From Fibrella arboris (GTDB taxonomy: Bacteria > Bacteroidota > Bacteroidia > Cytophagales > Spirosomataceae), in contig NZ_JBGGWE010000021.1 of NCBI RefSeq assembly GCF_041321095.1, positions 28,496-92,495 of the forward strand: DNA of 64,000 bases. The letters are read 5' to 3'. Positions 58,685-64,000 of this stretch are shown in pieces. The position numbers and the translations under genes are program-made. Positions within the stretch are counted from its first letter, which is position 1, and every line of letters begins with the position of its first letter. Under the pieces are notes generated by a model. It searched no databases. It saw only the letters and a program-made list of their open reading frames with translations, and had not been told where the DNA came from.

Positions 58685-59017
58685 TTAGTTGGCTACGGTA
58701 ATGGTTCGGGTAGCCGAGAAGGTTTGGTTGCAGCGGTTTGTTAAGGACATGGTTATCAGGTAGTTACCAGGCCGGTCATACGTATAGGTAACTTTAGCGC
58801 CGCTTTGGGGGAGGCCACGTCCATCGCCAAACGTCCAGCTGACTGTATTAATGTCGCCGCTCGATTTGTCGACGAAAAGGGCTACCTGAAGTTTGGTGAT
58901 AGTAGCACCCACGCTGGCCGACGGTTTTACGCAACTACTAAAGTCGATTCGTTCCAGGTTAAACGGCTCGCAACTAAGCAGCAAGACCGCCAATAAGAGC
59001 AATAAAGTGGTTTTCAT
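58685..59017 (-). CDS. PKD-domain lipoprotein
   Basis: 110 residues from the ATG at 59017 (MKTTLLLLLAVLLLSCEPF), with the lipobox LLSC at Cys 16. The rest is a single PKD/Ig-like domain: VDKSSGDINTVSWTFGDGRG is the classic W-x-F-G-D-G strand and VTYTYDRPGNYLITMSLTN follows. It is a short, surface-facing lipoprotein of unknown partner. Confidence 0.82.
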   Translation of the reverse strand: MKTTLLLLLAVLLLSCEPFNLERIDFSSCVKPSASVGATITKLQVALFVDKSSGDINTVSWTFGDGRGLPQSGAKVTYTYDRPGNYLITMSLTNRCNQTFSATRTITVAN

Positions 59018-59341
59018 ACATAGAAGGATACGCGCAAAGTACATCAATAACGTAGAAACCCCCTAGTCAGTACGTAATCTTCTGGCACGGTACTCCTGTG
59101 CGTTATACCAACTCATAGTCCCACAACTAGTACGCCATGCGTATTGTGTTAGAAAGTAAGTTACGACTGCTTCAGTACCTGCAAGATGGCGGAATTATTG
59201 TCGGCAACTAGATAACCTGAATGTTGGTTACTGGTACGAGCGGTTATTTGATCGCTAAATAGGATAAAATCAGGAAGTTTTCACCCCGGTTCGTAGGCTT
59301 TGCCTTACCTTTGTCGGCCAAACAGTGCGTTGAAACCAATC
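59018..59341. other. Upstream region of sucA and of the PKD lipoprotein gene
   Basis: A 324-bp spacer between divergent genes. It contains a perfect -7-type box at 59306-59313 for sucA. No gene, RNA or strong palindrome was seen in the rest. Confidence 0.5.
59306..59313 (+). promoter_or_regulatory. Probable -7 promoter box of sucA
   Basis: TACCTTTG is a perfect TAnnTTTG. It lies 29 bp before the ATG at 59342, which supports that start over the in-frame codon at 59300. A TTTTC stretch at about 59278-59282 is the only -33 candidate. Confidence 0.5.
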
Positions 59342-62119
59342 ATGGATCAGTATTCATATGTAGCCAACTCTGACGCGGCTTATATCGACCAGCTTTATCA
59401 GGCGTATAAGCAGGACCCCGCGTCGGTCGATACCAGTTGGCAGCAGTTTTTTAAAGGATTTGATTTTTCGCTTACCTATGGCGAAAAGAGTGCGGCCACC
59501 CATGGAAACGGAGCCAGTACAAACGGTACGGCTCAAACAATACCCGTTGATGCCCGGCATAGTGAGAAAGAAGTATCGGTAGCCAGCCTGATCAAGGCGT
59601 ACCGGTCGCGGGGACACCTGTTATCGAAAACAAATCCGATTGGTCAACGCAAGGATCGTAACCCACGCCTGAGCCTGGCCGATTATGCCTTGTCGGAGGC
59701 CGATCTGGATACCGTATTCGAGTCGGGTAATCTGTTGGGCATTGGCGCCGCCACACTTCGCAAGATCATGGAGTCGCTGGAAACCATCTACGCGGGCCGG
59801 ATTGGCTTCGAGTATATGTACATCCGCGAGATTGACGTAAAGAATTGGCTGCGGAACAAGATCGAGAAGGAAGCACTCACATTCAGCCCAACCCCCGACG
59901 AGAAAAAGCGGATTCTGGAGAAGCTGAACGAGGCGTCGATCTTTGAAAACTTCCTGCATACCAAATACTTAGGCCAGAAGCGTTTCTCACTGGAAGGTGG
60001 TGAAACAACCATTGCGGCTCTTGATGCCATCATCAGCCGGGCGGCCGATATGGGCGTTGAGGAAGTAATGATTGGCATGGCACACCGGGGGCGCCTCAAT
60101 GTACTGACCAATATTCTGGGCAAATCGTACGAAGCCATTTTCGATGGATTTGAAGGCAGCGTACCTACGCAGGTGCATGGTGACGGTGACGTGAAATACC
60201 ACCTCGGCTACACCAGCCTGACCAAAACCCCGAGCGGTAAGGAAATCAGCGTGAAGCTGGCGCCGAACCCATCGCACCTTGAAGCGGTGAACCCCGTTGT
60301 CGAAGGTTTTGTGCGGGCGCAGGCCGACGAAGAATACAAGGGTGACTTCGCCAAGATCATGCCGATCCTGATTCATGGCGATGCCGCCGTGGCTGGCCAG
60401 GGTGTGGTGTATGAAGTGACCCAAATGGCCAAACTGCCCGGTTACCAGACTGGGGGTACGTTGCACTTTGTGATCAACAACCAGGTTGGTTTCACCACCG
60501 ATTTCGACGACGCCCGTTCATCGATCTATTGCTCAGACGTAGCCAAGATCATCGACGCACCGATTTTTCACGTCAATGGCGATGACCCGGAAGCGGTGAT
60601 CTTCTGCGCGAAACTGGCCGTTGAGTTCCGCGAGATGTTTAAGCGCGACGTGTTCATCGACATGGTTTGCTACCGTCGCTACGGCCACAACGAATCGGAT
60701 GAGCCGAAATTCACGCAGCCAACCATGTACTCGGTGATCGAGAAGCATAACAACCCCCGCGAGATCTACAGCAAGCTGCTGATCGAACGGGGTGATGTGG
60801 ATGCCGCTTTGGCCGCCAGTATGGACGCTGAGTTCAAAAAAGTATTGCAGGACCGCCTCGATCAGGTCAAACAGAAGCCAGGCTTGCCTTACAAACCGCT
60901 TCGCCTCGACCAGCAATGGGCCGAGTTACGCTACGCCGAACCTGTCGATTTTGATCAGTCGCCACAAACAGGGGTGGCTATCGAAACGCTGGAAAAAATC
61001 GGTAAGGCATTATCCACCGTTCCTGACGGGTTCAAGCCGCTGAAGCAGATCGATAAGCTGCTGGCCGACCGGAAGAAAATGGTGTTCGAAGCCAAAACCG
61101 TGAACTGGTCAGTGGCCGAACAGATGGCCTACGGCTCTATTCTGCTTGAGAACAAAGTGGTTCGTTTAAGTGGTCAGGATGTGCAGCGGGGGACGTTCTC
61201 GCACCGCCATGCCGTTCTGCATGATTCGACCAACAACCAGCTATACACGCCGGTAAACCACATTCAGGAAGGGCAGATGCCTATCCAGATCTACAATTCC
61301 CTGTTGTCTGAATTTGGTGTGCTTGGGTTTGAGTACGGCTACGCTATGGCAGCCCCGCATGCCCTGGTTATCTGGGAAGCTCAGTTTGGTGATTTCGCCA
61401 ACGGTGCGCAGGTGATCATCGACCAGTTCGTTACGGCGGGCGAATCGAAGTGGGGAATCCAGAATAGCCTGGTGATGCAACTGCCACACGGTTATGAAGG
61501 TCAGGGCCCGGAACACTCGAATGCCCGGCCAGAACGTTACCTGCAACTGTGTGCGGAGAACAACATCGTGGTAGCCAATATCACCACACCAGCCAACATC
61601 TTCCACGTGCTGCGTCGGCAGTTGGCCTGGGAATTCCGCAAGCCGCTGGTGATCATGTCGCCGAAGTCGTTGCTGCGCCACCCGCAGGCCATCTCGCCGC
61701 TGGACGAACTGGCTACCGGTACGTTCCGCGAAGTAATTGGCGATGCCTATGCCGACCCGAAAAAGGTGAAGCGGGTATTACTTTGCACCGGTAAAGTGTA
61801 CTATGACCTGCTGGAGAAACAACAGGCTGACAAACGCGACGACGTAGCCATTGTTCGGATGGAGCAATTGTATCCGTTGCCCATGAAGCAGCTTGATGCC
61901 GAACTGGCGAAATACAAGAAGCCTGAGATCGTATGGGTGCAGGAAGAACCCGAGAATATGGGTTGTTTCTCGTTCATGCTTCGCCGGTTCCGGGAGAAGT
62001 TTACCGGGGCGCAGGCGCTCAGGTACGTTGGTCGTGAGTCGGCGTCATCGCCCGCCACTGGTTTTGCCAAGCTTCATACGCAGGAACAGGCAGCACTGGT
62101 TCAGAAAGCATTTGAATAA
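59342..62119 (+). CDS. sucA: 2-oxoglutarate dehydrogenase E1 component
   Basis: 925 residues from the ATG at 59342 (MDQYSYVANSDAAYIDQLYQ), full length. The N-terminal SYVANSDAAYIDQLYQAYKQ and WQQFFKGF segment is the E1o extension that binds E2. ADMGVEEVMIGMAHRGRLNV and LIHGDAAVAGQGVVYEVTQM (TPP/Mg site) identify the enzyme. The transketolase-like C-half has RGTFSHRHAVLHD, HGYEGQGPEHSNARPERYLQ and RVLLCTGKVYYDLL. It decarboxylates 2-oxoglutarate in the TCA cycle. sucB follows after a spacer filled by a palindromic element. Confidence 0.97.
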   Translation: MDQYSYVANSDAAYIDQLYQAYKQDPASVDTSWQQFFKGFDFSLTYGEKSAATHGNGASTNGTAQTIPVDARHSEKEVSVASLIKAYRSRGHLLSKTNPIGQRKDRNPRLSLADYALSEADLDTVFESGNLLGIGAATLRKIMESLETIYAGRIGFEYMYIREIDVKNWLRNKIEKEALTFSPTPDEKKRILEKLNEASIFENFLHTKYLGQKRFSLEGGETTIAALDAIISRAADMGVEEVMIGMAHRGRLNVLTNILGKSYEAIFDGFEGSVPTQVHGDGDVKYHLGYTSLTKTPSGKEISVKLAPNPSHLEAVNPVVEGFVRAQADEEYKGDFAKIMPILIHGDAAVAGQGVVYEVTQMAKLPGYQTGGTLHFVINNQVGFTTDFDDARSSIYCSDVAKIIDAPIFHVNGDDPEAVIFCAKLAVEFREMFKRDVFIDMVCYRRYGHNESDEPKFTQPTMYSVIEKHNNPREIYSKLLIERGDVDAALAASMDAEFKKVLQDRLDQVKQKPGLPYKPLRLDQQWAELRYAEPVDFDQSPQTGVAIETLEKIGKALSTVPDGFKPLKQIDKLLADRKKMVFEAKTVNWSVAEQMAYGSILLENKVVRLSGQDVQRGTFSHRHAVLHDSTNNQLYTPVNHIQEGQMPIQIYNSLLSEFGVLGFEYGYAMAAPHALVIWEAQFGDFANGAQVIIDQFVTAGESKWGIQNSLVMQLPHGYEGQGPEHSNARPERYLQLCAENNIVVANITTPANIFHVLRRQLAWEFRKPLVIMSPKSLLRHPQAISPLDELATGTFREVIGDAYADPKKVKRVLLCTGKVYYDLLEKQQADKRDDVAIVRMEQLYPLPMKQLDAELAKYKKPEIVWVQEEPENMGCFSFMLRRFREKFTGAQALRYVGRESASSPATGFAKLHTQEQAALVQKAFE

Positions 62120-62122
62120 AGG

Positions 62123-62235
62123 AGTTTCAAGTTTCAGGTATCAGACGGTCCGCCGCCGCGGTTTCAAGTGGCTCTGCCAGTGGCAGGAGTTGCTTGTGAG
62201 CCAGACTTGAAACTTGAAACCTGAAACTTGAAACT
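62123..62235. repeat. Intergenic palindrome between sucA and sucB (GTTTCAAG family)
   Basis: The outer arms 62123-62139 (AGTTTCAAGTTTCAGGT) and 62219-62235 are perfectly inverted over 17 nt. The middle carries CTGCCAGTGGCAG. The 30-bp block at 62141-62170 (TCAGACGGTCCGCCGCCGCG plus ten more bases) recurs exactly at 63926-63955 after sucB. Confidence 0.92.
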
Positions 62236-62241
62236 GAAAAA

Positions 62242-63900
62242 ATGGCTATCGAAGTAAAAGTCCCCGCTGTGGGTGAATCCATCACCGAAGTCACGGTGGG
62301 AGAATGGTTGAAAAAAGACGGCGATGTTGTGAAACTCGATGAGGTGCTTTGCACACTCGACTCCGACAAAGCATCATTTGAATTACCTGCCGAAGCAGAA
62401 GGTACCCTACACATTATGGCGCAGGCCGGTGATGTGCTCCCCATCGGGGCAACCATCTGCACGATCGAAGCCGCTGGTGCATCGGGCGTTGCGGCTCCAG
62501 CGGTCCCGGCTCCGGCGCAGCAACCTGCCGAAGCCCCCAAAGCTGAAGCCCCGGCTCCTGAGCCAACGCCCGCCGTACAGGCCGCCGAGCCGTCGGACCG
62601 TGCTGAGCCAGCCGCTGCTCCTTCAGCACCAGCGTCGGCCAGTACGATCGAGGTAAAAATCCCGTCGGTTGGTGAGTCGATCACCGAAGTGACCATTGCC
62701 GCCTGGAATAAGCAGGATGGCGATACGGTGGCGATGGACGAAACCCTTTGCGAGCTCGAGTCTGACAAAGCCACGTTTGAGTTACCCGCTGAAGCGGCAG
62801 GTACGTTACGGATTGTCGCCCAGGCAGGCGATACACTAGCCATTGGCGCTACGATTGCCCGAATTGAGCTAGGTGCCGCTTCAGGCACGTCGGCCGCTCC
62901 GGCTACACCAGCTCCAGCCGCTCAGCCTGCTGCCGCCCAAAACGGAAGCGCCAACGGATCGGCTAGCTACGCGGCCAATTATCCATCACCCGCAGCGGCC
63001 AAAATTCTGGCCGAAAAAGGTGTTGAGGCATCGCAGGTTCAGGGTACGGGCGTTGAAGGCCGAATCACGAAAGAAGACGCCATGAAAGCCAGTCCTGCCC
63101 CTGCACCACAGGCGGCACCGGCTTCTGCTGCGCCAGCTCCCGCCGCAGCGAAGCCAGCGGCTGCCCCAAGCCCCGCGCCTCAGGCTCCCACCCCCGGTGC
63201 CCGCACGCAGCGCCGTGAAAAAATGACGTCGCTGCGGAAAACGATTGCCCGTCGTCTGGTTGCTGTGAAAAACGAAACGGCCATGCTGACTACCTTCAAC
63301 GAGGTAGACATGAAGCCAATCATGGACCTGCGCGGCAAATACAAAGACAAGTTCAAAGACAAGCACGCGGTTGGTCTCGGCTTCATGTCGTTCTTCACCA
63401 AGGCCGTTTGTATTGCCCTGCGTGAGTTCCCGGCAGTGAATGCCATGATCGACGGTGATCAGATGGTGTTCAACGATTACTGTGATATTTCGATTGCCGT
63501 ATCGTCGGATCGTGGTTTGGTTGTTCCTGTGATCCGCAACGCCGAGCAGATGAGTTTCTCGCAAATCGAGAAAGAAGTTGTCCGGTTGGCTGGCCTGGCT
63601 CGTGATAATAAACTGACTATCGAGCAGATGCAGGGTGGGACGTTCACCATCACCAACGGTGGTACGTTCGGTTCGATGCTGTCGACGCCGATCATTAACG
63701 CGCCCCAATCGGCCATCTTAGGCATGCACAACATCGTTGAGCGGGCCGTGGTTGTCAATGGCGAGATTGTGATCCGTCCGGTGATGTATGTAGCATTGAG
63801 CTATGATCACCGCATCATCGATGGTAAAGAGTCGGTGAGCTTCCTGGTGCGCGTGAAGCAACTGCTGGAAGACCCAACCCGTATTTTGTTAGACGTCTAA
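62242..63900 (+). CDS. sucB: Dihydrolipoyl succinyltransferase (E2) with two lipoyl domains
   Basis: 552 residues. Lipoyl domain 1 (about 2-77) has its lysine in CTLDSDKASFELPAEAEG and lipoyl domain 2 (about 135-211) in CELESDKATFELPAEAAG. Each is followed by a long Ala/Pro linker. A peripheral-subunit-binding domain (YPSPAAAKILAEKGVEASQV) lies at about 247-285. The catalytic acyltransferase domain runs from about 320 and ends with ALSYDHRIIDGKESVSFLV, with the catalytic His and Asp. It transfers the succinyl group from E1 to CoA. Most SucB proteins have one lipoyl domain; here the domain is duplicated. Confidence 0.93.
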   Translation: MAIEVKVPAVGESITEVTVGEWLKKDGDVVKLDEVLCTLDSDKASFELPAEAEGTLHIMAQAGDVLPIGATICTIEAAGASGVAAPAVPAPAQQPAEAPKAEAPAPEPTPAVQAAEPSDRAEPAAAPSAPASASTIEVKIPSVGESITEVTIAAWNKQDGDTVAMDETLCELESDKATFELPAEAAGTLRIVAQAGDTLAIGATIARIELGAASGTSAAPATPAPAAQPAAAQNGSANGSASYAANYPSPAAAKILAEKGVEASQVQGTGVEGRITKEDAMKASPAPAPQAAPASAAPAPAAAKPAAAPSPAPQAPTPGARTQRREKMTSLRKTIARRLVAVKNETAMLTTFNEVDMKPIMDLRGKYKDKFKDKHAVGLGFMSFFTKAVCIALREFPAVNAMIDGDQMVFNDYCDISIAVSSDRGLVVPVIRNAEQMSFSQIEKEVVRLAGLARDNKLTIEQMQGGTFTITNGGTFGSMLSTPIINAPQSAILGMHNIVERAVVVNGEIVIRPVMYVALSYDHRIIDGKESVSFLVRVKQLLEDPTRILLDV

Positions 63901-63905
63901 ACAAA

Positions 63906-64000
63906 GGAGTTTCAGGTTTCAAGTCTCAGACGGTCCGCCGCCGCGGTTTCAAGTGCGCTGCTTAATTATACAAAAGTTGAATAAGCAGCGCACTTGAAAC
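63906..64000. repeat. Intergenic palindrome with GCGCTGC core after sucB (runs off the window)
   Basis: Arms 63946-63964 (GTTTCAAGTGCGCTGCTTA) and 63982-64000 are perfectly inverted over 19 nt. Upstream, 63906-63955 carries GAGTTTCAGGTTTCAAG and the 30-bp block shared with 62141-62170. The right outer arm lies beyond the window edge. Confidence 0.92.

Noticed and set aside
62986..63708. Minus-strand frames opposite sucB, and similarly 62127-62888
   Set aside because: sucB is certain from its lipoyl and catalytic motifs; the opposite frames are by-products of G/C-rich third positions.

Overview
The window looks like chromosomal DNA of a Bacteroidota bacterium of the order Cytophagales, probably Spirosoma or a close relative. 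The evidence is a C-terminal type IX secretion sorting domain, PA14, DUF11 and PKD surface proteins, LytTR regulation, promoters of the TTTG/TAnnTTTG type, weak Shine-Dalgarno sequences, and a moderate G+C content broken by an AT-richer block at about 20.1-26.4 kb. The genus is inferred from overall character only.

Layout. (1) 1-20.1 kb is an exopolysaccharide locus, almost all on the minus strand and read from a Wzc-type co-polymerase/tyrosine kinase (20117) leftwards. It continues through a priming sugar-phosphate transferase, a Wzx flippase, six glycosyltransferases of GT2/GT4 type, a Wzy-like polymerase, a WecG/TagA transferase, another transferase, a beta-helix lipoprotein and a PMT-type membrane transferase. 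A GT61 gene converges from the left, and a membrane-anchored Ig-like protein is cut by the left edge. No Wza-type export protein is present. (2) 20.7-21.9 kb holds two convergent regulators that overlap at their tails; one has LytTR in front of its receiver domain. (3) 22.3-30.6 kb holds two giant paralogous secreted beta-helix proteins with different C-terminal cargo, separated by a gene remnant. (4) 30.8-40.5 kb is housekeeping and small genes: MORN metallopeptidase, rocD, rpmB, a retropepsin/PDZ protein, tpiA, a DUF985 cupin, two tRNAs, a DUF4097 protein, an Uma2-like nuclease, an ABC ATPase and a class IV aminotransferase. (5) 40.6-43.7 kb encodes TolC and HlyD-type efflux parts.

(6) 43.8-56.5 kb is the most unusual region. 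One strand carries a vWA-like lipoprotein, a small membrane protein, a tubulin/FtsZ-superfamily protein with the GGTGSAG signature, a 1248-residue protein with a C-terminal actin/Hsp70-type ATPase fold, a signal-peptide/TM/coiled-coil protein, a secreted GH130-like protein and a TM protein with a WG-like tail. This looks like a cytomotive, membrane-linked system. A DUF559 endonuclease gene sits inside it between two direct copies of a palindromic repeat. (7) 56.5-59.0 kb holds a frameshifted Imm8-type immunity gene and three secreted proteins. (8) 59.3-63.9 kb is sucA-sucB, with two lipoyl domains in E2.

Superimposed on 31-64 kb is a set of intergenic imperfect palindromes. Their outer arms differ, being built of short degenerate repeats, but most share an inner GCGCTGC/GCAGCGC core. 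They fill most spacers and reach into gene ends. Separately, the octamer GGTACGTT occurs about 40 times on the two strands, by eye, where about 2 would be expected.
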